From Owenia fusiformis (taxonomy: Eukaryota; Annelida; Polychaeta; Sabellida; Oweniidae), in the NCBI GenBank assembly GCA_903813345.2, contig CAIIXF020000003.1, positions 118,730-182,729 of the forward strand: a stretch of DNA of 64,000 nt. The letters run 5' to 3'. The notes under the pieces are model-generated. The model made no database searches and was not told where the DNA came from. It saw only the letters and a list, made by a program, of their open reading frames with translations. Both the position numbers and the translations under genes were made by a program. Below are positions 22,850-33,886 of the stretch, piece by piece (the first letter of the stretch is position 1; every line of letters begins with the position of its first letter).

Positions 22850-22860
22850 CGATCGATGCA
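22617..22860. repeat. GC-rich CGATGCAYCGATC palindromic block
   Basis: Dense overlapping palindromes (CGATCG, ATGCAT, ACCGGT, GGCGCGCC) and near-repeats of CGATGCACCGATCGATGCAC. It includes a 21-bp direct duplication around GATCGGCACGTTTTATGCGC at 22752-22793. GC content is far above the surroundings. ORFs on both strands here are by-products of the repeat. Confidence 0.8.
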
Positions 22861-24595
22861 AAATTAAGACAGGGCAACTGTGAGTCTAATTCAACCGGCA
22901 ATTGTTCAATGTATTTTATATTTAAATCATATTCTTGAAACAAAATTCATGAATTAATAAAAGCCGCCTAAATCGAATGCTACTGTACAGTGGCGATTAT
23001 TCCTGGTCGATCGTGTAATATACAGAGGATCGATAATTAAAAGCTAAATTAATTGTTTCGCTTTAACCAGAGCATATAGCAGTTTTATATGTTTCTACCT
23101 GAACCTTCATGTAGTCTAGTTTACAACATCAATGGATATAATTACACAGTCACATGTACTTTGTTATTAAATTCAGAAACTTTTACGGCCGGCGCATATT
23201 GTCTGATTTTAAACTTGATATTGTTTATTGGATTGATCGACTGCAAGAACTGTCCAGATTCTTCTTCTATTTTTTTATTTTATTTGGGAACGTACATTTA
23301 TTAATAATTCTTGGAAAGCAATACGTGTACAATAATTACTATTACTCAATGACCACTTGGCTTGGTGTATTTCCATACTCAGTTCAAAAGACGAGCGCGT
23401 TCGTATAAATGAATAAATAAATAAATAACGCAAACCACGTTCTTATAAAGTTTTATTCAGAATCGTATTTTATATTTAGTATTTTTTATTTATTAAGTTA
23501 CAGAGACAAGCGGGCACATAGAGGTTTGTTGCAAGACCATTTCTGCGATGATCAAGGAGCGTATTTTGGTTTTATAACGGGGATATTGTACGAGCTGAAA
23601 TAACAAATAAAAGACATGTTCTTATTCTTTCCTTTGATTGTCGTATTAAGCTACGCTGCACGCAAAATGTTAAGATTGTTAAAACATTAAAAACAAAACT
23701 TTATTTTCTTTCAATTTACATATAAATGAAACAGATTAGATTCGAATTTCAGTCACACCATTCACTGGTCAAAGGAAGTACAAATATCTAGACTAATCAA
23801 ATGTCTGAGAATTAGATAACTGTCTGGGATCCAATGTATAGTCAAAACACTCAAGAAATCTCTGACTGAAAGCTGGCTACGTCGATCGGTGCACTCCTCG
23901 ATGCATTGGCCAACTCCAACGTGGATCAGAGAATGCATCATGATAAACCATGACATCTCATTTCTTCTAATTAAGAAATGTACAGTACTGATCATGCCTG
24001 AAATCACACCGGCACGCGCCTAGGCGTTTTGTGTTTTGGAATGAAAAGATTTGATGGTGTTAATTTATTTTTATATTGGAATGTATCCGGGGGCTGGGGG
24101 GATAGCAATGGCCAAAATTTGACGAAGTAAGTTTTCAGTCGTATATTTTTTAAAAAAGAAAATGAACAATTCAGTCTCTTCGCAATCTGTTTTCAAATAC
24201 GAGTTAAATAAAACTGTATCACGGCTGTGGTCAAAATATTTGTCACCTGCAGGTAGCATGTTATTTTTCATAAAAAACACACAAATTATATAATCTATAA
24301 CTCATATATTTGTTATACGAAAAAACTATCTTTCGATCACAAAACCAGTGAGTACAATATTGATATTTTCAGATCTGATGCAATGATCGTACACAAATTG
24401 TGATTCAAGTCGGTATTTTAAAAGCAGAAAAGAGATGAGAAATGGTATCAAACATGTCCGACTTCCTTACCAATATTATTTTTTAATTGAGGATAAGGGC
24501 TCCGCCTAATCTGACTTTGATGGCTCGAAATCTGTAAATCTGTAAATCGAGAGCCATGTAGCAGTTAAAAGAGAAAAGTCCATTAGAGTTGAATA
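22861..24595. other. No recognised gene; CGATGCATC copy at 23880-23945
   Basis: Short frames without motifs. A TAAA microsatellite lies at 23407-23428. The segment 23898-23939 is a diverged copy of the core at 22807-22849. Confidence 0.4.
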
Positions 24596-25059
24596 AATAC
24601 ATAGTACCCCACACACTAATTAGTCACAAACTTTAAAACTTGTTTTGAACACTTTCCCCTTATTGAATCATGATGAAATTTCACATGGACAAACTATAAA
24701 CACTTTCCAACACTCAGATTTTTTTGATTTGCTTGAATTTTAATTTTCAAATTTTTACAGTCATTTAAGATGAAGCACCAATTTCGCATTTTTTCACATT
24801 TTATGCTATATTTATGTATATTTGGCTTAATTCTTTGAGATGTACAAATTGAAACACTTGGATAAACTTTAACATCAACAACTTTTTAAGTAGTTTTCTA
24901 CTTACTGTCATATATTACTTTACTGTCATATGTATTTCAAATTTTTAATAACTAGTGGCTAGCATTATGAAGACAGTGGATTATGTCTTTGTGTAGATTC
25001 ATATACGCTTTCCGGGCCACTGGAATACATGGTGGGCATGTTTCTCATTTCAAACAGCG

Positions 25060-25470
25060 CGTCATTGAGAGCAAGTAAACATTCCTCAAAGGATCGGGGG
25101 CCTACAATTGAGTGGCCATATTCATCACAGGGGTTGCCAGGGGGATGCCACCGTGATACTTTTTGTTGGATGCTATTGTTGAAGAGCTCACAAGGATTAA
25201 GAAGATGGCCCTTTGGAGGTAGCATCACTACGTTTACACCATTTCTTCTAATTTTACCCTGACTTCAGGATTGTAATGCTGTTTGCATGGATTCAGGGCC
25301 CTCCCTGAGCATCCTAATCTATCCCAAACTAGGGTTGACCCCCTAGGTAAAAGCCGGTGAAGTCCTGGACCACCAAGATATCGATTCCTGGCTTCAGATG
25401 CAATTGCAAACTTCTTGACCACGGAGTCATCTGCATTCCTCTTTGTGAAAGATACCTTCACAAACTGCGA
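25060..25470 (-). pseudogene. DDE transposase 3' half (IS630/Tc1-like or Zator-like)
   Basis: On the minus strand 25461-25234 reads FTKRNADDSVVKKFAIASEA, then LVWDRLGCSGRALNPCKQHY. After a single frameshift near 25235 the chain continues VVMLPPKGHLLNPCELFNNS (25228-24965). The Asp of VWDRLG and the Glu of NPCELFN are the likely second and third catalytic acids, 44 residues apart. The LPPxGxxxNPxE box is typical of IS630/Tc1-related and Zator-type enzymes. The frame then crosses into the left arm (CLLALNDALFEMRN) and ends. A second copy of that C-terminus lies on the + strand at 25505-25690. Confidence 0.65.
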
Positions 25471-25504
25471 CTGTGATATTACAGCTGAGCATGTAATCAG
25501 GATT

Positions 25505-25690
25505 TTGTTTACTTGCTCTCAATGACGCACTGTTTGAAATGAGAAACAACCCTCATGCCTTTAAGGAATTCTACAAAAAGAGAGCTACTGGTAAAGATTT
25601 CAATAGACGCGTTGCAGGAAGTAAAGTGGCAAGACGGGTGAAAAACAGGAGAAACAGAGCCAAAGATGCCCGCCATGTATTCCAGTGGCC
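25505..25690 (+). pseudogene. Second copy of the same transposase C-terminus
   Basis: The + frame reads ALNDALFEMRNNPHAFKEFY and KRATGKDFNRRVAGSKVARR, then a basic tail KNRRNRAKDA. It is the arm-encoded copy of the C-terminus of the minus-strand gene and keeps the segment deleted in the left arm. Confidence 0.65.
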
Positions 25691-26127
25691 CGGAAAGCGT
25701 ATATGAATCTACACAAAGACATGAACCACTGTCTTCATAATGCTATCCACCAGTTATTAAAAATTTGAAATACATATGACAGTAATGTAATGTATGACAG
25801 TAAGTAGAAAACTACTTAAAAAGTTGTTGATGTTAAAGTTTATCCAAGTGTTTCAATTTGTACATCTCAAAGAATTAAGCCAAATATACATAAATATAGC
25901 ATAAAATGTGAAAAAATGCGAAATTGGTGCTTCATCTTAAATGACTGTAAAAATTTGAAAATTAAAATTCAAGCAAATCAAAAAAATCTGAGTGTTGGAA
26001 AGTGTTTATAGTTTGTCCATGTGAAATTTCATCATGATTCAATAAGGGGAAAGTATTCAAAACAAGATTTAAAGTTTGTGACTAATTAGTGTGTGGGGTA
26101 CTATCAATGAATTATCTGTTCATAATA

Positions 26128-26535
26128 GTTTTAATATATTTATTCTAATAGGCTAATTGACACTTAAACATGCATTTAATTAATGCGTTGTGTTTGGGAT
26201 TCATAATATTACTAAATACAGTATCTAAAATTGATTATATGAAGTGCACCTGTTATTTTTCCGTTCATATTATCCGATCACCAGGTGCGTCTACAGGTGA
26301 ATAAAAACAACGTATTGCAAAAACTGTATTGTTTTAATATATTTATTCTAATAGGCTAATTGACACTTAAACATGCATTTAATTAATGCGTTGTGTTTGG
26401 GATTCATAATATTACTAAATACAGTATCTAAAATTGATTATATGAAGTGCACCTGTTATTTTTCCGTTCATATTATCCGATCACCAGGTGCGTCTACAGG
26501 TGAATAAAAACAACGTATTGCAAAAACTGTATTGT
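26128..26535. repeat. 203-bp tandem duplication, two identical-looking copies
   Basis: Copy 1 (26128-26330) and copy 2 (26331-26533) match at every base I compared, from GTTTTAATATATTTATTC to CAAAAACTGTATT. This is either a very recent duplication or an assembly artefact. No coding signal. Confidence 0.95.
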
Positions 26536-26735
26536 TATATTAAGATCTAGGAGTATTTTAAGTGTTCGAACGCGGGATTTCTAAACTGCCACCAGACTAC
26601 TGACTCTATAAAATACGCTTTACTACTAATTATTGAGCCGTTCAGTGAACCACCAAAAGTGGTCACATATTGTTAAAGTCTCCAACTTTTTTATGTACGG
26701 TGTTTAGCGTCTGGGGTCGGCGTTCAGCGTCTGTA

Positions 26736-26909
26736 ACAAATGGCGGGTGGTGACATTTTTCATGTTTATGCCTTATTTAATAGTTAAGGCTCCAAATGAA
26801 ATATGATATCTGATATCATCATGATGTTATTCTTATTATATTATTCTGTTTTGCAGGTGCCAATGAGTATGACACACAAGCAGTGACAATTGAGATTTCA
26901 AGTCCAGTT
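26736..26909 (+). other. Weak first and last exon candidates of a small gene
   Basis: ACAAATGGCGGGTGG (ATG at 26740) sits in a CpG-richer patch. A strong acceptor TCTGTTTTGCAG follows near 26856, after which a frame reads ANEYDTQAVTIEISSPV and stops (about 26910). No donor joins the two convincingly. Recorded only because the acceptor is good. Confidence 0.15.
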
Positions 26910-29147
26910 TGAAGAACAATACGCCGTTCTTCAAGTTATAGCCCAGGGAGTTCAAGTTTATGCATCTTGCCTCAAGTAAAGTGTTAGCCCTTAAAGACAG
27001 GACCGTTGGGGAAATGGCACAGTTGCTTGATGCAAGAGTAAAACTTTGAAATAACCATAGATAATATTACAATATATAAAAGTTTGGCATGCATTATTTT
27101 TTTTCGTTTCATTATTAGATTTGAGAGCAGGTAGACGTATACAGCAGTGCAGTGAATTATGGTTGTATTTTAAGAAGTTGTTTTTCAGGTGTTACCAGCG
27201 ATGATTGCAGGCATGAATACACTTTATATATATTTCCTAACATATTCCTTCAGTAAATACACCCGTTTGCATGTTTTAAATAAGCCGTAAATAAAATGTT
27301 TAAACTTTGTTAGCATGGTCTATAAACTACAACGACCGTCAACCTGTTTAAGTTTTGATTTGTTTTGTTGAAATTAGATTAAGAAATTAGTCTTTCAAAT
27401 GTCACCAGTGTCTTTAGGGTTGAGGTTTCACGTCGGTTTAAATTAGAATAATTCTTTACTATCTGGTTTTGTTTGCTTCATTGTGAAATGTTCATCGAAT
27501 TGTTATTTTTCGAATCATTTCCATTTCGTTACATAAGTTATTTGGAATAAACTTAATTTCAGCTAAAATGCAGGGTAGTGCATGGCTGTTTTTGAAACTT
27601 CAAAATTATATTTTGACGTTTTGTTGCTTATCACCGTATTAATTATGAGCACAAGTTTTTATGTTTGTTTATTTGTTTTTATTTCGTATACAAGTACAAG
27701 TAAGTTATACATTGCAAGTCACACCCGTAGCAAACCCTGCATTGCCTTACAAAGTTTACATGAGCAGTTTCGAGAAACATTAGAATATGGGAGGGGTTCA
27801 AGAAGAGACCCGGTGTAAAAGTGTAGGAGGTCCAGACAGTATCTGTTGGAATGTTATATATTTCCCTATCCATTATATGATAGGCGTATGCATGAGTGGA
27901 GGGTTGGGGAAATAGGGCCTCGTGAGAGATACATGTACTTGACAGTCAGTAATTGTTAACACCCCCCCCCCTTCCTTGAAATGCAGAACTAATGTGCTTT
28001 TTGTTCATTGAAACAATACGAAATCAAAATTGACTAGTTTCCTAATTACAATAAAAACAAACGGCTGATTAGAAGATTACAGTGACTGTTTCCCGTCATT
28101 ACATAACAATGTTGAAGGTGGGCAAAGGAAATCGAGTCTGTATTGATCTAGTAAATAAGCATGATACGTGATTATAAACGTAAAGGAAATGCCAGGAATT
28201 TTTTTAGAATTCTCATTGTAATCAGAACTATGTGAATTTATACCATTTGCTCAGACATGGGCTAAAATTTTGATTCTTTTCAGCCTAATATTCTATCCAA
28301 CAGCATTAAATGATCAAACTCAATTATTTAGTAAAACTTCAATAAGGGATCACGTGAATTTCGATACAGCGGTAAATGAAAGTTTTATGCTTATTATGCT
28401 GGAACTATGAAATATTAGATTTAATTACCTAGGTACCGTATTCGGGGGGACATTTTATCCTTTTTAGATTTTATATAGATTTTGACATTTTTGGCCTCTG
28501 GCTATGAAATATGTCTCTGATATTTATGTATTTCTTGAGAGAAAATGGGACATTTGCGGGGCCTGATGCAAGACTAGTTATCTGTTTTCCTGGCTTGTTT
28601 GAAATGGATAAACTTTGCAATGTCGTATCTTTCAATGAAGCCCATGTGGGAATGACAGACTGTAGACCTAGAAATCCATATTTATATACTATAGATCGAG
28701 ATAGAATAGTAATACAAAATATAGTATTCCAATTTCCAGTATCATAATAGACACCAACTTTTAAATACTTGTAACAGATTTAGAATTCCTATTTTAAAAT
28801 CAAGAGTCAGTTTAATCAGGAACTATAAATTCATTGATCAAATGCAATCGAGATAGACTGGCGGACAGGATGAGCTAGGATGCAATCAGGAAGGCGCTTG
28901 GTTGTTTATATTAATTATTGGGTCTTATAACACCTTAGTATAGTATACCCCTCCCTTCCAAATCACAACTTCGCAACCACCGTCAATTTTATAATCAAAT
29001 CCCTTTCCCTCACTAATGCAAATACATGAATAAATATAATTGGAGTGAATTGCATGCGTTTCGAATGACGTTATCTTTGTAGTACTAGTATTAATTTGTT
29101 CATACAAGTTTACAGAAGATAAATGAAAGGGGACAGAGGGAAACACA
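26910..29147. other. No recognised gene in about 2.2 kb
   Basis: Frames 27582-27818 and 28511-28747 have no recognised motifs. A run of ten C lies at about 27961. Confidence 0.4.
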
Positions 29148-29250
29148 GGGGCGTAGCCAACTTTCAGTCAGGGGGGGTTGGGATTGCCCCTTAAAAATTC
29201 GGTTTTATATCAGAATGGGCAGGGGGTGCGATTAGCAAGCCAAAATATTT
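29148..29250 (+). repeat. CAGGGGCGTAGCCA terminus of a hAT-like repeat
   Basis: CAGGGGCGTAGCCAACTTTC followed by a G-rich stretch resembles the common CAGGGGCG start of hAT-type elements. No matching inverted end is seen in the window. Confidence 0.3.
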
Positions 29251-29574
29251 TTTAAATAATAAATCAAAACAAAGCTTTTTTTAAATTATGAATGTAAACA
29301 CTTATCAATATGAATGCAACATGCAAAACCAATAAACTGAATACATTTAAAGATTAGACTGCAGCTTCTTGAAAAGAAAGCAGAACGTGTCATCACCGCC
29401 AACATAGAGAGCAACGTGTACTAATTATAAGTATCTGAAAAATAATGCAAAAAACTTAATTATTAACTTTCAAGTCTTAACAATTTAACATGTAACTGTA
29501 ACATGTAACTGTAACATATAACATATATATCGCCTCGAGGGGTCATTTAGCTTGATGAATAACCCCTCTGGTAT

Positions 29575-29760
29575 TAGAGAGGTTTCGCACAATGTATTAA
29601 CCTCAACTCGTTTTAGTGCTGTACCCTACGCGCAGAGCCTAGAAATAAACTACAGAAGATGAAGCTCTCTTTTAATTAAGAAGTGAAGTCGAACGAATGT
29701 AAAGGGTAATAAATCTGGTGAACACAACACGTTGAGCTAAAAACTTGCGAAACCTCTCTA
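29575..29760. mobile_element. 182-bp MITE, TA target site
   Basis: Perfect 13-bp inverted termini GAGAGGTTTCGCA (29577-29589) and TGCGAAACCTCTC (29746-29758) are flanked by TA on both sides. A partial inner inverted repeat is present. There is no ORF. The TA duplication fits the Tc1/mariner or a related group. A separate GAGGGGT/ACCCCTC hairpin lies just upstream (29537-29568). Confidence 0.85.
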
Positions 29761-29939
29761 TAAACGCATTGTTGAATGCAAATGATCATGTGGATTCACT
29801 TAAATTCTGAATTATATTCAACTGTTTCTGTAAACTTCAAAGAATGCATTTAATCCCATGATGCGTTTCACTCCTATCTGGAGTCTGGGAATGCAGACTT
29901 GCACCCCGGGACTTGCACCAACCCTTGCCCCCCTTCCCA

Positions 29940-30170
29940 GGCCTGTCAACTTGGGAACACCTAACATGAGTGACTTGGAAATGTTGAACACCTCCCCTCA
30001 AAATGTGGACACCTTGGTCCAAATCTGAACACCTTGATCCAAATTTTGAACACCTTGGTTTACATTTTATTACATCTTGCCAAATTTTGAACGCCTCAAA
30101 TTTTTCGCGCTCGCTACGCTCGCGTTTCAAACATCCATCAACGGGGGGGGGGGGGGGGGGGGGGGACGAA
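29940..30170. repeat. GAACACCTTGGTCCAAAT repeats and 23-G run
   Basis: Between 29985 and 30075 the phrase TGAACACCTTGxTCCAAAT recurs four to five times at about 23-25 bp. TTCGCGCTCGCTACGCTCGC, a phrase common in invertebrate repeats, follows at 30104, then 23 consecutive G at 30143-30165. ORFs here are unsupported. Confidence 0.75.
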
Positions 30171-30402
30171 AAATTCCGATCGGAATGCGTGACATATCCG
30201 TAATTCGCGTGAAAAGTCAGAACATCATGTGTTGGTTTTTTCCCGTCATTCGTATTTTTGCTGTGTAGACGATCTTTTTTAGAAAATTTTCACTTACATT
30301 TAACCTCTAATAGCTATGCAAAGTAAGCGATGCCAATGATTTTTGAAATTATATACTATAATTCATGTGTTTAATTATATATTTCTGGTGTAAGACTTTA
30401 AA

Positions 30403-30975
30403 ATGGAAATGGTGCAGTGTGCCCCTACAAATATGTTAACGAGAAATATCCAAAGGCAGCGAGTGGAGGAACTACTTAAGCAGAGTTTAATAAGTGATAC
30501 TGCAAACCAAGTAGAAACAATTTTCCCTGTCACAAAATTGAATGAGGTATCTATTCTAAAGACTTGGTAAACTAGTAGCTACTACAGTAGCTTGCAGAAT
30601 GACAGCGTATGAAAAGGCCCTCCTCACACCAAAAAGGACATTTGAGTACAAGTGGAATTTAATGGCTAATTTGCAAGGGAGAATCAACTAAATAATTACT
30701 TAGTATTTTTCATTTAATGCTGTAACAAGTTCACATGTTGTTCCTAAAAGTAGTTGTGTGTGACTATATTTGATACAAAGTATTAATTTATACAATCTAA
30801 ATACATGTATTAAGATTTGGTAGACAATGTCATAAGGGAGTGGTATGTAGTGAGTAGAGGATTCCCAGTCTTCTCAATGTGCTACTTTCTATCTCAGCTC
30901 GGACTAACACCAGCTAAACTGTATGGATACTGTTGCAGAGTCCAGCTTATGGTGGCTCTGTCTCCAGAGGAATGA
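30403..30975 (+). CDS. Possible two-exon small gene
   Basis: An ATG at 30403 (AAAATGG context) opens MEMVQCAPTNMLTRNIQRQR, then VEELLKQSLISDTANQVETI, a helix-prone chain. It ends at the donor GAG/GTATCT (30546/30547), phase 0. The acceptor TCTATCTCAG at 30897 opens a frame in the right phase (LGLTPAKLYGYCCRV, ending ALSPEE at the TGA 30973), about 73 residues in all. A second acceptor at 30939 (TGTTGCAG) would give a different short end, so the 3' exon is uncertain. No promoter element or known domain is seen. Confidence 0.3.
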
Positions 30976-31265
30976 CAAGTGGTTTCCTTCAATGAGTGAT
31001 GTATAAGACCAAACCATTGCTGCTCTAATCAGATTATGCAAACAGGTGTGATATCGTACCTCTATTTTAATTAAAGTAATATTCTCATTTATAAAAAGCA
31101 TTAGGCTTTAATATGTTCAACTAGTAAGGTTCAATGAATACAAAGTTTATAATGCTGTACACAAAACAATAGCCTTTAAGCATCAGTGTTGATTGCCAAG
31201 TTTTAGCTGATAGAAGGTTTAATACGCTTGAGTGAATACCAGTACAGAATCATGTTATGCAGAAA

Positions 31266-31450
31266 TCATACACTAATCCCACTTTTTATTGTGTTCGATT
31301 TGCACATTTTCAGCCAATGACAACTTTGTAATAACTTGTATTTGAATATACACCAATCCCACTTTACATTGTGTTAATTTGCACAATTTCAGCCAATGAC
31401 AAGTTTGTAATAATTTGTATTTGAATATAAACCAATCATAATTTGTGAGC
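31266..31450. repeat. 80-bp tandem repeat carrying CCAAT boxes
   Basis: CACxAATCCCACTTTxxATTGTGT and TTCAGCCAATGACAA recur at an 80-bp step (31270, 31351, partial 31430). Each unit carries an AGCCAATGAC, so at least two CCAAT boxes plus AACCAATC at 31429 precede the TATA box below. Confidence 0.9.
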
Positions 31451-31536
31451 TCCTAAAGGGACATATTCCTTTTAGCATGAGTGTAAAACTTGATTTCCAA
31501 TATAAAAGCTACACCTAGATTTATTTCAATCAGTCC
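31340..31536 (+). promoter_or_regulatory. Core promoter: CCAAT boxes, TATA and Inr
   Basis: TATAAAAG at 31501-31508 and an initiator TCAGTCC at 31530-31536 are spaced so that the Inr A (31532) lies 31 bp from the first T of the TATA box, the usual distance. CCAAT boxes lie 70-190 bp upstream in the tandem repeat. This is the best-formed promoter in the window. Confidence 0.55.
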
Positions 31537-33886
31537 CAACATTTTGATACAAAGTTTTGCTGCAGTAGGAGTTACAACAAAAACAGGTTAGTCAGAAATC
31601 AAAATCATTACTTTTATAGAGTAGTTTTACTTGCTAAGAATTGACAAGTCAGATATATTTTGTACCAAATAATTGCATCTTGTTACTTAGAATAACGTTA
31701 GTGTTAGCTTGGGGAATTTCCGTTTCTTCTATACACAATCTTTGTACAAAATTACAAATCCAATATGGCATCTCGTTGAACTTTGAACTATAACCATGTG
31801 CTTCAACAGACATAGTTCTGTATGGCTGTGTGCTTCAACTGACATATATCTTTATGACCATGTGAGTGTACACATGTTCTCATCATTGGACATTATATCC
31901 AACGTCAATGAACATTATGCTATTATTTATTCCAGTGTGAGATGAACATGTAAAGCTGCCAACATAAAATACCAATGTGCAGTTATCAACTGCGTAAGTG
32001 TATTACTAGTATTCCCTATAATCATCACATTGTGCAGTGATGTGATTTTGAATTTGTGTATTTATGTAAACGCGTTAACTTTATTTAATGATTAACATTT
32101 GTTTCATAAAGAAACGATGGTCTGTTTGTGTGATTTTATGTTTTGTTTGTATATATGTTATTGTTTGTTGTTTTTGTTTCCAGACATTGGTATAATTTAA
32201 CAATAAAGACAATTTTAAACCTACAATACGTGTTATTGATCTATACGCACATACGTCCACCTTCCAAGTGTGCTACACAGGCTAAGGGATGAAATGTGAT
32301 GATCTGAGATGTCTGTGATGATGCATTGAAGAACATTGTTTTATTTTATTTTCTTATGAAGTTATCCACTTGTTGTAGTTCTTTTTGTAGTTGTTCATGC
32401 TTTTATATTTTTAGGTATGGCTACAGCTAAGGCATCTACATCTGATCAGGATCCATCAAAATTAGTAAGTTGATGACGGGGGTGCAAAGTTAAGGAAACA
32501 ACGCCTGAGTTGAATGGAACAGCTACAATGCATTCGGTCTTTGGCTTAAATTATTTTCATACATTGTAAAATATTTTCTCTAAAATCACTTAAATGATAC
32601 AAATCACTTAAATGATACAAATCACTAAAAGAACATATCATTAATGAAACTTTTTGCAAGGGTCAAGTTGACAAAGTATCAATTTCAATCTCCTCACCTT
32701 GGCAACCATACAACAAAATTAATGTGCTATTGGTTATATAACGGAATGCTGTTACATGAAATGGTGTGTTCCCATTGGCTGGAATTGGACACACCTTGCT
32801 ATTCTATGTATGTTGTGTTGTGAGTATCAGTAGCACCCATATGAAGGCAGGTTGCAAGAATTGTTCTAGATCTATAAATTTTGTTTCAGTTTTCTGCAAA
32901 ACTGTTTGTTCTTGAAGTGGAAGAGCGAAGGTCTCGAAAGGCAGATACTTTCATGCATGTCCTTTGCATGGATGAAAAGAACGATAAGGTGGACTTATCC
33001 GTGTTTGACCATCATGAAATGTTCCATGTCGATACGTATGTCAGTGTTAAAAGAGCCACAAGTTCTGAGAAAGGTATAGCAGTTGGAAGCAACAGTGTTA
33101 TAAGTAATATTTTTTATTTTAATTACTGTAGATACACTTAATTTGGCTACCGCTTTAATTTGACGGATTGGTGGATTGAAAAAATCCGCCAATTTTCAGG
33201 TGTATTTTGGAAAATCTCAAAATCACTGAAACCAAACTAAGATTTCATTTGTTTTTACACTCCTATTTAGATTCCATTGCTTTACCAAGACTTACTGTAA
33301 GTTGTACACATGGATTTGAAATGCTTATTTCCAGATCAATATAAAACTTAAACTCAGTCCTGAATCTGTCAAAATAAATAGCCGCCAATATTTGAAATTG
33401 AGCAAATCCGCTGAATTAAGTAGTGTCCAATTAAGTGTATCTAGAGTATCCTTATAAACAAGGTTTGATTAGAATTTTTTGTTTTCATATATTACCATTA
33501 GAATTTTGTTTTAGTTTTGAAGATGATAGCCAGTCTCCTCAAGCACCACCAAATGAACAAGCAACCCGGATTGGTGGCGAACATGATGATGATGGTGATG
33601 AAGTTCAGGATGGATATTAGACAACAGGTACATAATAGATGTAACCCTTGTCCTCCTTTGCACAAACACCAATTTAGATTGAACAGACCACCCAGCATAC
33701 AGTTGGGACAATGTAATGGTGAGCTAAGGGGAATGTAAATCTAGGAATTTCGAAGGTTCCGCCTACATCGTCTGAAAATAAACATGCACCATTTTGTACC
33801 ACGAAGCCTAGTCACTGCTTAAAAAATAACTCGTGTGTTTTATCAACGCATTTTATTGCCAGTACCTTTAAATAGTGTGAAATAAA
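31532..33886 (+). CDS. Small multi-exon gene, possible OB-fold protein
   Basis: Proposed exons: 5' UTR 31532-31586 (donor GTTAGT) and 31936-31993 (donor GTAAGT), coding 32417-32464 (exon from 32415; donor GTAAGT), 32890-33073 (TTTCAG; GTATAG) and 33502-33620 with stop TAG; AATAAA at 33881. Coding phases 0 and 1 match, giving 116 residues. The protein starts MATAKASTSDQDPSKL. A middle part of alternating beta-like strands follows (LFVLEVEERRSRKADTF; MHVLCMDEKNDKVDLSVF; YVSVKRATS) and then an acidic tail (GGEHDDDGDEVQDGY). The strand pattern recalls OB-folds of RPA-type proteins, but no signature proves it. A tiny uORF (ATG AAC ATG TAA) lies in UTR exon 2. The last acceptor (CCATTAG) is only fair; another at 33514 gives a basic frame that I think less likely. 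An AATAAA at 32202 after an acceptor could end a short isoform. Confidence 0.5.
32582..32628. repeat. 20-bp tandem repeat in an intron
   Basis: AAATCACTTAAATGATAC is repeated two and a half times within the intron between the coding exons of the 31532 gene. Confidence 0.85.

Larger units (their letters stand above)
24602..26103. mobile_element. 1.5-kb fold-back DNA transposon with TAGTACCCC ends
   Basis: Left arm 24604-25075 and right arm 25505-26101 are inverted copies, nearly identical. They start GTACCCCACACACTAATTAG and are flanked by TA on each side. The right arm keeps about 115 bp (around 25548-25665) that the left arm has lost. Both arms include the 3' end of the same transposase gene, in opposite orientations, so the element is two tail-to-tail 3' ends around one longer copy. 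Such structures arise by aberrant transposition or snap-back repair. Termini resemble those of the 19091 element. Confidence 0.9.

Noticed and set aside
22560-22943. Cys/Arg- and Ile/Ala-repeat ORFs on both strands
   Set aside because: By-products of the CGATGCAYCGATC palindromic repeats; open on both strands because the DNA is self-complementary.
32184-32225. Short terminal exon with AATAAA making a 160-nt non-coding RNA
   Set aside because: Acceptor and signal exist, but the simpler model splices from 31993 to 32415; kept only as a possible isoform.
33498-33738. Poly-Met and poly-His frames over the GATGATGATGG tract
   Set aside because: The alternative frame reads as an acidic terminal exon ending in a stop and fits the splice phase; the others are low-complexity artefacts.
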